From Scolanthus callimorphus (Eukaryota; Cnidaria; Anthozoa; Actiniaria; Edwardsiidae), in contig CM066924.1 of assembly GCA_033964015.1 (NCBI GenBank), positions 1,984,001-2,048,000 on the forward strand: 64,000 nt of DNA, given 5' to 3'. The position numbers and the translations under genes were made by a program. Positions 42,194 to 53,865 of the stretch are shown in pieces. Numbering within the stretch: the first letter of the stretch is position 1; the number at the start of each line of letters is the position of its first letter. Below the pieces are notes generated by a model that was not told where the DNA came from, did not search any database, and saw only the letters and a program-made list of their open reading frames with translations.

Positions 42194-42829
42194 ACATCGG
42201 GAAGGGCCGGAACTTCATAATTTATTTTATTAAAATGAAATTATATACCATAGTTTAGCCTATGAGCTTTAAAATGAGGTATCACTTGTAAAGATACGAC
42301 CATTTTCTATTCATGAAATTATGCCATTTTAACGAAAAAGTACCCCGAAGGTAGTCGGTAACCTATTAAATACGTCTTAAAAGACGTATCCTTGTGTTGC
42401 ACCTGGAAAGATCTACAAAAATCTACGAAAAAGACCAGCGTTTTCTCCATATTCGTCAAAAATCATCGACACTCTTTGTTGTTTCGCCTATTTTTTAATA
42501 ATTATAAAGAAAGCAGAGAACCAATCAAATGAACTGCTTTTATGTCAACTCGCCAAGTGCATTCTTTCCTTTTATATCCATCTGTCTATCTATATATTTA
42601 GACAGACAGGTGCGACGAACATAGAAATTGATCAATTAGCAAATTCTTCTCTTTGAAACAGTAGTTAATGCCAAAGACTCGGTAAGGAGAAATGATGCAT
42701 TGATGTGAATGAGGTTGAACATAACAAGTGCAGTGGGTGTCCATAGCAATATGGAGAAATGAAACCAATACGTATTTATTCCGCAAGCGGTACGTTTTAC
42801 ACATTCTTCGGCCAAACGTTTTTTTAACC

Positions 42830-43171
42830 ATGAAGACGCTGTTATTTTACGCTGCAATATTGTTACTTGGGGCAGTTTGTTTCTGTCAGAAAACATCACT
42901 AGTGAACATGTTAGTGCTGATCGAAGAAATTACTCCAGATATCCAAGACGTCTTTCGATATTTTCAGAGCTCGCTCAACATTTCCACCCTGACCGGCAGC
43001 AACACAAGTATTTTAGAGGCGGTAGGAAATGCAAACCACCTTATGGCCCAACCAGCAGCAATCATCGGTTGTTTGAGAAGCAAACTGGATCACCTTTTCC
43101 AGTATTTTGCGGAACATCTTTCGATTCCATTCATATGCGCCGGGTCGTCGATCGCTATCACTGATTTTGAG
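42830..43171 (+). CDS. G5 exon A
   Basis: 114 codons, open, signal MKTLLFYAAILLLGAVCFC. Donor GAG|GTATGA. It is three residues shorter in the signal than G2. Confidence 0.83.
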
Positions 43172-44050
43172 GTATGAAAATGCACAAAAAACATATCACC
43201 TCTGCACGTAGCGATTTCTTGAAAGGACAGGTGAATGTACGTAATACCTGGGGCTTTAACTTCGCCTGAGAAGAGTTAAAGCTTGATTATAGCATGTGTT
43301 AAGGTTTGATACGCCCATAATATCTCGTTAAGGGATAGAGCTGAGGAAACCAAACTTGGCAGTTATCTTTTTTGTCTTTCTTAAAAAAAAATTATTACGG
43401 CAACAATAGTAGGGGGCACGATGCTAATTTTGCTTTTTTCGCTTCATAGTGAAAGTGGGGAATGGCATAGGTCAATATGTAATCATTGTGTATTATAATA
43501 ATTATGCCAAGATACTCATTATGCAATGTCAATATGGGACTTCACAATAAAGCACTTAGGCTCAGGAATATTTGATTCTGGACATTCCGTTCTATAAACT
43601 GATATTTTTCTTTTGATATTTTCGCATTTTACGTGCTTTTGAAACACTGGAGATGTGGAAACACTGGAGGAGCGGAAACATTAAGCGAAAAACCTCGTTA
43701 TACATGAGGGACCCCTCAGAGTAAGCCACGACAGGCTGGGACTCTAAAACGATGATTGTTTGGAGAACCAGAGACCATAATAATAAAGCCGTCGGACAAT
43801 GATAAAAAGTGTGTGAAGCGAGAGTCATAGAGAGTATGCTTGTGTAGTATATTGTATTGTTTAAAGATTGAAATTAACGTTAGTTTTCTTATAATCAAAT
43901 TGCCATACAGATTTCAGATTCTATCAATAGTTCATTGTAACAAATTCATTAAATCCCCCCCCCCAATCACCCCTCCCTATTTTCACTTGACGTCAAAAAG
44001 CAAAATTGGCGTCGAGCCTTACCTTCATTCATACGAAAAAATATGTAACA

Positions 44051-44075
44051 GGGAGCTCCGCTTTTAGCCAGGCTA
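44051..44075 (-). repeat. Solo terminus of the 54771-56072 element family
   Basis: GGGAGCTCCGCTTTTAGCCA is the exact inverse of 54764-54783. Confidence 0.65.
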
Positions 44076-44169
44076 AAGGATGGCACAAATAAGATTGTAT
44101 CAGATGTTTTCATGCACGAGATTCACCTGCATGAGGTCAACGTTCTTTGCTAGATATCTTCGCCGATAT

Positions 44170-44290
44170 TGGCCAGAATTGTGTAATGTGCGATGCAGGT
44201 TATGTTGGGTATATACAAAGGGCCACCTTCACACGCGCGTTGAGGGTCACCGTCAAAAGGCGTCATCTATTTCTACTATTATAATCGGGT
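44170..44290 (+). pseudogene. Penelope-like GIY-YIG fragment
   Basis: CVMCDAGYVGY in one frame and GHLHTRVEGHRQKASSI in the next give the core of a Penelope-type GIY-YIG endonuclease with one frameshift. The expected continuation lies 1.4 kb away at about 45690. Confidence 0.65.
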
Positions 44291-44339
44291 TGTCTGCGCA
44301 AACGTTTCTGATTGGCTAAATCGTTCGCACTCACTCCGC

Positions 44340-45105
44340 TTAGGCCTGAAGCTGTGTCGCCAAAAGAAGTTCACAGACCTGCAGAGAAGGTGGAAATCTC
44401 GACAGTGAGCGTGTTTTGGTTGGAAAAGATTCACCCTGGGCTAAGTTATAATTCAAGCGATTTCTTAAGCGAGGGACAAAGCTGCCATCGCCGCCATTTT
44501 GAAATCTCCCACAGAAACTAAAAAAGAACTCAGTTCGCACAGCCGAAAGCACCATAGTCATTCAGACCTAAATGGTTCTGTCACAGATTACTTTCAGGAA
44601 TGTGCAGGGATAATTGTTATTCGAAAGCTTTAAGTTGAGAAAAAATTTCATTCAGCTCGAACAAACGTACACCAGTGCCTTGCTTTCCTGTTCGCACGCT
44701 AAGGCGAAATGAGTGACAAATTTACACAAAGCAAAGCCATGAATAATATTCTCAAAGTGTAAATCCTTACGCTGTATCGCAAAACGAAGGACACACACCC
44801 GAAGAGAAGAATTAAATCTCTCAAGTGGGCGTGTTTTTTGTTGGAAAAGATTCACCTTTGGCTAAGTTCTAATTCAAGCGATTTTTTCAGCGAGGGACAA
44901 AGCCGCCATCGCGGCCATGTTGAAATCTCCCACATAAACTAAAAAAGAACTCATTTCACTCAGCCGAAAGCACCATAGACGTTCAAAATTAAATAGTTCT
45001 ATTACAGATTACTTACTATTATGTGTAGGGATAATTTTAATTCGAAAGATTTGAGCTGAGAAAAGTTTCATTCAAGTTTGAACAAACTTACACCACTGCC
45101 ACTGC
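44340..45105. repeat. Direct duplication, period about 425 bp
   Basis: 44345-44690 and 44765-45105 are about 80% alike, sharing GTTGGAAAAGATTCACC, GCGAGGGACAAAGC.GCCATCGC and CAGCCGAAAGCACCATAG. No coding signal. Confidence 0.8.
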
Positions 45106-45669
45106 CTACAGAGCGCACGCTAAGCCATGAATGAAATTCTCTAAAAAAAACTATGATATAAACTAAAAATTTCTTAGAACAATTTTACTTTACCTGTTTC
45201 TTCTATAATAAGCATACAAACAATTCCGAAGTCAAATGGTTTTTCGGTGTAATAGGCTTGCGTTTTCAATTTTAGCGGGTTCTTCGGACTTAGACAGATT
45301 TAGATCCGTACTGACGTCATTTTCTCCACCAAAATCAGGAAGACCAGTGCAAAACATACAAAAAGGCTTTGGGGCTCACTTCATTCATTTTGGCATGCGG
45401 CAGGGAGGTCATTAGTAATGTAAATCAGCAGTTTATGGAAGGGGGAACTCAGGTTGAGTCTTTTAGCGGCACGAAGTGACGGGCTGTTTTCTTGTTTATA
45501 ATTATACAACAACACTAGTAAATAGCGCGCTCTGATTGGTTGAGAGCCATGTTGCTATAAGAGTACAGATACGTGGTTGACAAAAATCCCTGTTTGTTGT
45601 TGTATAAAACAAATAGATCTCGTTTTTTGTGCGTATGTCGGTAATAGATACACAGAAGACGTCACAGAA

Positions 45670-45960
45670 TGTAATCGAGAAATGCACGAACAAATTGACT
45701 GTCTAGTAGTTCATGAAATGCTGTTTATTCAAGATCGTAAACCAGCACTGAATATACAGTCTGATTCTCTTCGTGCTAAAGTGTTTAAGTAATTAGCTTT
45801 GTACTCTTATGCAAATCTTTAAACTTAGCCTTTTCGCAAACTTACCATTAATTATGTACCTTGATAATGGCGCTAGATGCACCGAAACGTCGGTTTTTTA
45901 TCACTTCTGTTTCTTGTCTCATGTATTTCTAAGTCGTTTCTTATAAGAATTTATATTATT
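45670..45960 (+). pseudogene. Penelope-like C-terminal tail and 3' end
   Basis: EQIDCLVVHEMLFIQDRKPALN..SDSLRAKVF is the conserved end of Penelope-like GIY-YIG proteins. At 45866 TTGATAATGGCGC...GAAACGTCGG resembles a decayed hammerhead-type 3' motif. It is probably the other half of the fragment at 44170. Confidence 0.65.
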
Positions 45961-46170
45961 ATTAAAAAAATAAATTAAAACTTGATGCTCATAAAGAGGG
46001 CCACTTAAACTTACTCGTTTTAAGGTTACGGACTACATTCCTGGTAGTTTTCGTTAAAATGCCATAATTTCGCGAAAAAAGGGCCATCTTGACAAGTGAT
46101 ACCTCATTTTAAAGCTCATTTCTTCTCCTCGACTATGAAAAGTTTATTCTTAAATTTCATTAAGAAAATA

Positions 46171-46402
46171 GGTTTTAAGGGAGTTTCCTATCCGACGCAT
46201 CGCGTCAAGTTTCGAGAGCTCCACGCACGCGGATTCAGGACGCTTTTGTTCTTTAACAACATTTTACCGTGGACTTAGATGTGTCCTAAAAAACCGTGTT
46301 GGGGATTAATGTTAAAAATACAAAAATTCTTTTAAAAATCATAACTTTAATTCCAAAATCCCCGACACGGTTTTTTTTAAACACATCTTAGTCAACGCTA
46401 AT
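46171..46402. repeat. Dispersed inverted-repeat element, copy 2
   Basis: It is like 41611-41866. AAACCGTGTTGGGGATT is inverted as AATCCCCGACACGGTTT. Confidence 0.7.
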
Positions 46403-46694
46403 AAGATAACCAATTATCATAACAATTTGTTAAATCTGCGAGGAAGTGTCTTGCCGGGTTGAAAATTTTTCGCCACCATGGGGAGTAACATGTATCTAGC
46501 GCTCCTCAATCGTCCATTGATTTCTCTGCACGAAGACTTTCATAATTTATTTGATTTTGCATGGGTACTTTGGCATTTCATTTGGGTTAGAATTCAAAGA
46601 CGGGGCATTTACTTCTATTAATGACCTCACGCAAAGTGAGGTCATTAATTAATTATTTGCCAATGATGATGCAATTATGTCTTCTTTTCCGCAG

Positions 46695-48117
46695 ACTGAG
46701 CCAATGAGCCTGAACCAGGAAGAATCGTATCTCAAAATGGCAGAAGTCATCGCTCTACTTGTCGAAAACTCCAACACACGACATGTTATTGTGGCGGGCA
46801 CGAAGATCCAAGTGGATCAGCTCATCCCTCTGCTCCTCACAAGATCACAAACAGATCCCGGGGTTATATTAGAAGTGCATTCCTACAATCAGCTTCAAAT
46901 GAACAGTGATGAGTTCAAGGAACACTCATATGATACAATGACTTTGAAAATAGCCTTTGATGAGACCTTTCTTAACAATAATTCCGTCAGGTCGACTCGA
47001 TCATCATCGTGTACAGACGGGTGTGACTGCACGTTACTTGTTCGAAGCGTATCTACTATTCATGTTCTCGTGGAACGCGCTCTTAATTGCGTTAGATCTG
47101 CCGCAAAAGGTATCCAAACATCTCATAACTACTCCGCCGAATCGTTTGCTACTGCTGTAAAGCTGTCTACCAAACATGAAACTTCAGATGACTTGTTTGT
47201 GTGGAGCAAGAAACAGAGAAGCTTCGCTATTGACAGGGTGACTTTGCGAGGACTTTCCGAGCGATTCGCTACTATCGCAGATGGACAAATGTCCGTGAAG
47301 AACAATTATCTCAGGCCAAATAGAAGGTGCAACAATCCAAGAGCGCTTTGTGTAGTGGGAATAGAGGAGGACCCGGGGACATTCGTTAGCACGTATGAGG
47401 TGACGAGAGGGAACATCTGCTATGGACACGAGTGTGTTAGATATGTACCAACTCGTACAGCTAACAATGGCTCTGTTACAAGAGCAGTAACATATTGCTG
47501 TACAGGGTATTATATAGACATCTTACTGGCCTTGAAAACGGATCTCGGGTTTGAATCGGAGATGTACATTGTACTTGATGGCAAGTATGGAACGGATGAT
47601 GACAAGGGGAGATGGAATGGGATGATTGCAGAGTTGATCGAGGGTAAAGCTGATATGGCGCTAGCGGCCTTAATGGTTACAAGTCATAGATAAGAGCTGT
47701 CGACTTTGCGGCTGCGCATGTCTCAGACACCAAATACCAAATCTTTATGCACGCAAAACACGTCCACACTTCCACAAGTTTTTTGGATTCTTTGAGCCGT
47801 TTGATCCCCAGCTTTGGGCAGTACTGTTCCTGGGTTACAGCTTTCTAGTTGTGCTACTCTGGGGCATGGACAAATTTGCTCTTCAGAAACGTTCTCCAGG
47901 CATATTGGACCTACGGACGAGTTTTTCGTACGTGTATAGTTCGGTCTTCAAAATCGCTTTGGATGATGCGACAGCTAAGAGTGTAAGTGCTCGGTTCACG
48001 TACGCTGTCTTCTCAGTTGGAACACTTATTCTGATGTCAACCTACAGCGCAAAACTAACAGCATCGCTTGTGCAAGAGGACAAGACTTTCCCAGTTACGG
48101 GAATTCGTGACTCAAAG
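46695..48117 (+). pseudogene. G5 exon B (two one-base deletions)
   Basis: Open pieces run to 47693, about 47694-47785, and about 47786-48117 in three frames. Donor AAG|GTGCAT instead of GTACAT. It has an extra Cys in the DGCDC segment compared with G2. Confidence 0.82.
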
Positions 48118-48620
48118 GTGCATACTTACATCAATTTTTTGCTGATTTGTTGTGGCCATATAGCTTTTGTTTATTAAGGATGGATGCAGAATATAAAAAA
48201 ATGTACGGAAAGCGATGGCGTCGCGTCGCAATTTAATCTGCGAAGTTCGTAAATGGTTGTCAAAAAGCATGCCCGATTTGATGCAACAATTTAAAACATT
48301 AACTTTAATTTAAAGGATATTTTTTACAGAAAAAGCATATTTCAACAGAAAATCCATTCTAAAAGCTTTAAAATGAAAAATGAGCGGGCTTTTGCCTTAA
48401 ATTGCGGTCCAACAGCAATTGTTTCCGCGACGCATACAACAATTAAATGATACATTTCGGGCACAGCACAAATACTATACCACGCTATACCACAGCGCGC
48501 GCGTTTCTCGAATTTTGATAGGCTCTCAGCCATGGATTCCATTCGTACATACGCGCTAAAAATTGATAAGACAATCCCTTTTCAGCAAATGACGATCACG
48601 ATCCAATTCTTTAGTTCCAG

Positions 48621-48772
48621 GATCCGAAATCTGGCTTTCGGTTTGGCATAGTAAAGGCAACAGCATTTGAAAACTATCTGAAGAACAACAGCGACCCGCA
48701 TTTACGGAAAGTCGGACAGAACGCCATTTTAACTGAGGGGTCCGTGGACAGTATACAGCGCCTTCTTAACGG
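48621..48772 (+). CDS. G5 exon D
   Basis: 152 bp, open, from TTCCAG|GATCC to GG|GTGAGA. It reads DPKSGFRFGIVKATAFENYL... to SIQRLLN. Confidence 0.83.
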
Positions 48773-49654
48773 GTGAGAATGGACTTTTTTTATTTGTTTG
48801 TGCCTGATCGGCAGCTTTTTGGCTCCCTATTTGTTGTTCCCATTGTTTGGTTTCCTTACCAGACCAGCATTTTGCTGGGTGGAGGGCCAAGCACCGCACG
48901 CGCTATTACTAGTACGAAACCTGGTTAAAGCGGTTTTCACATGGCTGTCGTGAAAACAATTGCAATTGAGCAATCACTAGCCAATCAGAATCGAGAGAAA
49001 TCACCACTTGCTCCTAAATGGCTCTTTTCTCATCCAATTGCAAGCCGAACCAATTGCTGAGTAATTACACAATTGTATTTACTACAGAATTTGATTGGCT
49101 GAGAAAAACGAGTAGCCAATGAGAACGCAAAGCAATCGCAATAACATAACAAGTCTTGACAGTCATGTGAAATCCGCTCTAATAGGAAATTTCCATTATG
49201 ACGTATTTTACTACGACTACCAGAAACCTTTGCGTTGTCCCGTTTGTTCGTGCAATTACTGCCTAGGGTTTCCAATAGCGGCTTATCTGCATAAGAAAAG
49301 ACAACTGAAAAGGATTCTAGTAGTCGTAGTCAAATGACGTCCTATTGACCCTACATCAACGCACAAGACTAATGAACCTCGCCCCATTTAAGGGAATCTA
49401 GAATCCATCTGGATGATGATGATCCTTTCTTTCAACACGGTAGCAATCACATTTTTCAATGGGCAGGTATTCTGATGTGCCGTCTGCTGCTGAATCTCCT
49501 TCGCAAAATGATCATATTCGAGTCAATTTGAGCTTACACATTGTTCAGGCGTACCGCAGAAACAGCTCTGGGATTCCCTGTAGGGCGATATCAATTCGCG
49601 CAATGAACAAAATTGTAGCATTCTAATATAGTGTTCCAGCATGTTCGCAAGAAA

Positions 49655-50151
49655 AGATTAGGGATTATCTGGCAAATGTGCTTATTTTAGGGACTATCCC
49701 CAATACAATAGACCTCCTCGGTTTGGGCGTAATGTTTTCCCATTCAGATCACGTGGCATACCCCTGCCGTATTCTTTCTTTCTTCTTCTGCTACGCACCG
49801 AAGGATGTATGAATATGGAAGCATCCGAAACAAAGAAAGATTATTTAAATGAATGGCACGTGATCTGTAATGGGACAACATTACACTTAAGCCGAGGAGG
49901 TCTAATTACCTTCATTCTATTTTAAAAAAGACTATGAATAGAACTAAGCAATGTGTATGAATGAACACTCTAAAATACTTCCGAACCAAAGAAACCAAAC
50001 CATCCCCAGAACCATCAACAACACCCTTTCCAGAGTGTACTACTGCAAACTACAATCATGTGGGACACTTGTGCATGTCAACTAACCATTGCAGTGTAGG
50101 AATAGTCACTTAAATAAGCGTATTTGCCAATTGGGGATAATCCCTAATCTA
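49655..50151. repeat. Inverted-repeat element containing a nested MITE
   Basis: GATTAGGGATTATC.GGCAAAT is inverted at the right (ATTTGCCAATTGGGGATAATC). Inside, 49707-49908 has TAGACCTCCTCGGTTTGGGC inverted as GCCGAGGAGGTCTA and matched CACGTGATCTG arms. Confidence 0.75.
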
Positions 50152-50276
50152 TTTTAGAAAATCAGAATGCAGTGCGCATTCTGATTGGTTAAAAGGCGTG
50201 TTTGTAAGAGACCTGAGAAGCACGATAGTCACGCAACGATGTCGCGCGTGTGTACGTTATTTTCTAAAAGCAAAAC

Positions 50277-50419
50277 AGTACTTTTCACGTGCTCTCTGGT
50301 TTCTTACAAACAGTCAGGGAATGTTGGTCGAACTGATAAAACTGATAAAGTTTGTTCTCCAAAACATCCCCCTCGTGTTTGTAAGAAACCAGAGAGCACG
50401 CGGAAAGTACTTTGCTTAT
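50277..50419. repeat. Hairpin with GTGCTCTCTGGTTTCTTACA arms
   Basis: A 35-40 bp arm is inverted at 50375-50419, with a roughly 60-bp loop. Confidence 0.75.
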
Positions 50420-50532
50420 GAGCGCTCTCCATCCGATACACTAGTTAAAAAATCCGGAATCAATGGAAATAGAATGTGGTGGGGACGAAATCAACTCGTG
50501 CAGTGAACAAATTCTTTCCTCTTCTGTTTCAG

Positions 50533-50919
50533 TGAATTAGACGCCGTATTGGGCTCTTCTCCTTGGTTCGAACACTGGACAGCGGAGAGATCAGAGATGA
50601 TCGCAATCGTAGGATCCTCTTCAACCCCTTCCTCCAATACGTTTGCCTTCTCCAAGAAATCCAATTGGAAAGCACGAATTTCTCGCAAGCTGGCAGATTA
50701 CTGGGACACAGAGTTCTTTGCAGTCCTTCAGCGGCGGTGGTTCAGACGCCATGGTGAACTCTCCAAGAGCCAGATAACCCTAATGCACATGCGCGGTCTG
50801 TTGTCATTTTAGCATCATATATAGTTGGTTGTTTTTTTATCCTCGCTTTGGAGCTATGGTGTTACCGTCGCTTCGGTAGCAAAGGATCGTCATCAGTTAG
50901 TGTGATAGACAGAATGTGA
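50533..50919 (+). pseudogene. G5 exon C (one-base deletion)
   Basis: After TGTTTCAG it reads ELDAVLGSSPWFEH and RRWFRRHGELSK. It shifts frame at GGTCTGTTGTC, continues through M4 (LALELWCYRRF) and stops at TGA 50917-50919. Confidence 0.78.
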
Positions 50920-52770
50920 AACAACTGCAAATCCTACAGAAACGCTAAATGCTGCTTAGGTTCAAAGCTAGGTTCATCAATGGGGAAAATTGAATTTTCC
51001 AAGGCACTCCCATGGAAGTGTTCGGAATTCACATGGGTAGCCATGGATAGGTTTCTGCAGACATTCCCTGTGGTTATTTTACATAGTTGTGCAACTGGGG
51101 CCACAGGGAACCAATCCATGGGGGAAAAAGCTCAATTTCCCATGAATGGGAAGTGTTCAAAGATGAGATGTGGTTGGGAGAATTTGAGAGCAGATCAGTG
51201 GAAACACGAGCCTCAGGCGAGTGTTGCACCTGCTCGAGAATTCTCCAAACCACATCGAGGTTTGCAAAGCCTATGCAGTCGCGAGAACTGTGTTTTATTT
51301 GTTTTATAAAATAATTGTCTACAAAAAAATATAGATAGTAAGTTTTTGAAGCGGATGAGACTCAAAATTCTCCATACAGGTGAAAAAGCTGCATCAGCCA
51401 ATCAGAGCGCTCCTTTTATCGCATGATTTGTCAATCTCTCTGATCGGCCTGCAAGTTTTCTGAGATGGCGTCAAGCGAAGTGGTTTTAAAATGACATTCG
51501 TGGCTCAAAATAGAGCCTATCATCCATTCAAAATACAAAATAATGATGATAGAAGGTGAACAAAAGACTTTGGTACAGAAGCCGTTGCTTATATGTGTTT
51601 GGCCGAGTTTCGAGTTTGAAGCTGAAACAAAATCTCTTCCGAGCAAGAACTGGCTTGGCAGCGGAGAACTATGGCATGTGTTGATGCTTTAGCAAGCGAA
51701 TTTGAATTTGAAGAGCGAATTTGAACGCTTATTTACATACGGCAAAATTGGCAAAGAAGAAAGAAATCTAGATCTTGTGGGCTTGTCAAATACTCGAGGA
51801 TCCAGAATTAGTTTTTGGTAGCATTTTTCAAGATTAATTACCAAACGAGACTGCCGATTGAACTGACAATGTGACTATCGAACTGTGTTCCGAACTCAGC
51901 TCAGGTAAAGAAACGAAAACAATGTTATTTACGAGTTTTATGTGAATTCAATACGCTTTGTCAAATGTCTATCCAAGTAATATTGACTTCTCAATAAATG
52001 ATTTGCCTAAAACTCAATAAATGATTTTGCCTAAAAAATGTTCTCTGAAATTACCGGCTCGCCAATGTTTGCACAGGGAAATGCAAAAACGGCTCTAGAG
52101 CGCGCGTACTATCTTAATTATTTTGTAAGTTGCAATGTTGGCCATAAACAGTATTACTTTTAAATATTTTAAATTGATATTTGTCATTTAATATTTAATC
52201 TATACTGCATGTTTGTATTGCTAATTTTTATTTTCAATTTTTTATCAAATCTTTTTACCTAGTTTCATAGCTTGTTGTAGGGCCCTACTGAAAATCGCCC
52301 TGAAAATCGGTCGTTACTTTAGGTTGGTTGGTCAGTTGGTTGGTAAGCTGGACTGGTTGCTTGGTTATCATCACAAAGCATTTCAGATACACGGTGCCTG
52401 TAGACGCGCCATATTTGAGAATCGGACAGGTGTCTTCTGTACAAATAAATAAAAATCTGAACTAAACTTCCACTATATTTACAACATAAGGCAATAACTA
52501 TGAAAACACTTAATTTGTGGGACCTCTTAAGATACATGAGCGACGACATTTCCTAAAATACTTTAGGACTCGTTTCCACTATTTCTTCGTTTCACACGCA
52601 CAACAACAATCTGACCGAAATTATGCATAAACTGAGTTTGGCTTCTGCCATTTACAGCTGTTTCAGGTAACACGCGACTTCGCCGTTGTCAGATTCATTG
52701 AGGTTGTTTGTTGGGTTTTTCTGTGCTGTCAATCAGTGCAATCCGTGTAGGATTGCCCATATCTCTGCCC
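50920..52770. other. Spacer after G5
   Basis: A loose inverted pair with ATTTTCC/GGAAAA and CCATGG arms lies at 50978-51160. The rest is AT-rich, with a GGTTGGTTGGT run at 52323-52345. No gene seen. Confidence 0.5.
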
Positions 52771-53165
52771 AGTCTGAAGTCTGAAGTCTGAAGTCTGAAG
52801 TCTGGAGTCTGAAGTCTGAAGTCTGAAGTCTGAAGTCTGAAGTCTGAAGTCTGAAGTCTGAAGTCTGAAGTCTGAAGTCTGAAGTCTGAAGTCTGAAGTC
52901 TGAAGTCTGAAGTCTGAAGTCTGAAGTCTGAAGTCTGAAGTCTGAAGTCTGAAGTCTGAAGTCTGAAGTCTGAAGTCTGAAGTCTGAAGTCTGAAGTCTG
53001 AAGTCTGAAGTCTGAAGTCTGAAGTCTGAAGTCTGAAGTCTGAAGTCTGAAGTCTGAAGTCTGAAGTCTGAAGTCTGAAGTCTGAAGTCTGAAGTCTGAA
53101 GTCTGAAGTCTGAAGTCTGAAGTCTGAAGTCTGAAGTCTGAAGTCTGAAGTCTGAAGTCTGAAGT
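52771..53165. repeat. 7-bp tandem array (AGTCTGA)n, about 56 copies
   Basis: 395 bp of an almost pure heptamer, with one A-to-G variant near 52804. Because 7 is not a multiple of 3 and the unit holds no stop in any phase on the minus strand, it gives long false open frames (DFRLQTS repeats). Confidence 0.97.
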
Positions 53166-53663
53166 GGCCCTTCTCGTCCATCGTAGTTTTGAACGCGCTT
53201 CGTCGCATGTTACCTGAAAGAGCTGTAACTCAGATATGGTTTTGATATTTCTGCAAGGTTGGAAAATTTTGCAGACAAGTAAAAAGTGACGCGAAAAGAC
53301 ATGCTGGAATGGCAACTTCTCCAGTCTTCTTCTTCTTCTTCCAGTAAAAGCCCACCTCCTTCTTGTTGATGATTCTTGTGAGCATAGTATAACGTGATTG
53401 TGTGCAGGTCAATGTGTCAATGTGCAGGTCTCCATTTCGATTCTCCGTACTCTTTCCTCGAATATTTGACCTGCACATCTGTGAGAGATTTGCACGAGAA
53501 CCACTGGGTTTTGACTTCTGTAAGTTTTATTTAGCAAGTTTTCGTAATGCATGTTCAAAATACTTAAAATTACACAACACACGGCGAACCAACTCTGAAT
53601 GTGCGCACACAAACGTGGCAGCGTATGCAGTCTTCCGTAATTAGAAATCAAATTGAATTTCAT

Positions 53664-53851
53664 GAACAACAACAACCAAAGGTTGAGATTTATGTTAAAC
53701 GCCGTGAAAAAATTGTGTTTTGCTGACGTTTCGAGCGTTAGCCCTTCGTCGGAGCAAAGAGCTCCGACGAAGGGCTAACGCTCGAAACGTCAGCATAACA
53801 CCATTTTTTCACGGCGTTTAACATAAATCTCAACCTTTGGTTGTTGTTGTT
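53664..53851. repeat. Near-perfect 188-bp palindrome
   Basis: Arms of about 90 bp with outer AACAACAACAACCAAAGGTT and inner GCCCTTCGTCGGAGC, separated by only a few bases. The inner CGACGAAGGGC...CGAAACGTCAGC resembles the 3'-end motif of Penelope-like elements, present in both orientations. The ends match 10564-10671. Confidence 0.88.
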
Positions 53852-53865
53852 CATGTTCACGTCTC

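Larger units (their letters stand above)
41183..42829. promoter_or_regulatory. Divergent intergenic region between G4 and G5
   Basis: The two receptor copies point away from each other here. Both carry the conserved leader: on the minus strand AGGAGAAATGATGCATTGAT starts at 41316 (134 bp before the G4 ATG); on the plus strand it starts at 42685 (145 bp before the G5 ATG). Between them lie two repeats (41611-41866 and 42019-42193). Confidence 0.6.
43172..46694 (+). other. G5 intron A-B, repeat-rich
   Basis: The longest complete intron of the cluster (3.5 kb). It contains a solo element end (44051-44075), two Penelope-like pieces, a 425-bp direct duplication, copy 2 of a dispersed element, and a small perfect hairpin TAATGACCTCAC/GTGAGGTCATTA at 46619-46647 just before exon B. 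Confidence 0.6.
48773..50532 (+). other. G5 intron D-C with nested foldbacks
   Basis: It holds a foldback around 49190-49345 (GACTACGA inverted as TCGTAGTC), a TIR element at 49655-50151 with another nested at 49707-49908, and a hairpin at 50277-50419. The last 80 bp (50428-50508) are nearly identical to 28808-28889 in G3. Confidence 0.65.
42830..50919 (+). pseudogene. Receptor copy G5, frameshifted in exons B and C
   Basis: Exons A 42830-43171, B 46695-48117, D 48621-48772 and C 50533-50919 keep the cluster's splice sites. Exon A (114 codons) and exon D are open. Exon B is 1423 bp with one-base losses near 47692 (CATAGATAAGAG where others have CATAGATTCAG/GG) and near 47780 (a TTTTTT run). 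Exon C loses one T near 50802 (GGTCTGTTGTC), just before M4. All pieces stay open in their shifted frames. Pore Lys codon is at 47950-47952. M3 reads STYSAKLTASL. The acid site in exon C reads VLGSSPW, different from the other copies. Confidence 0.82.

Noticed and set aside
52695..53315. Open frames of 206 and 159 residues with DFRLQTS repeats on the minus strand
   Set aside because: They are produced by a 7-bp satellite with no stop in any phase; no conserved flank or start context.
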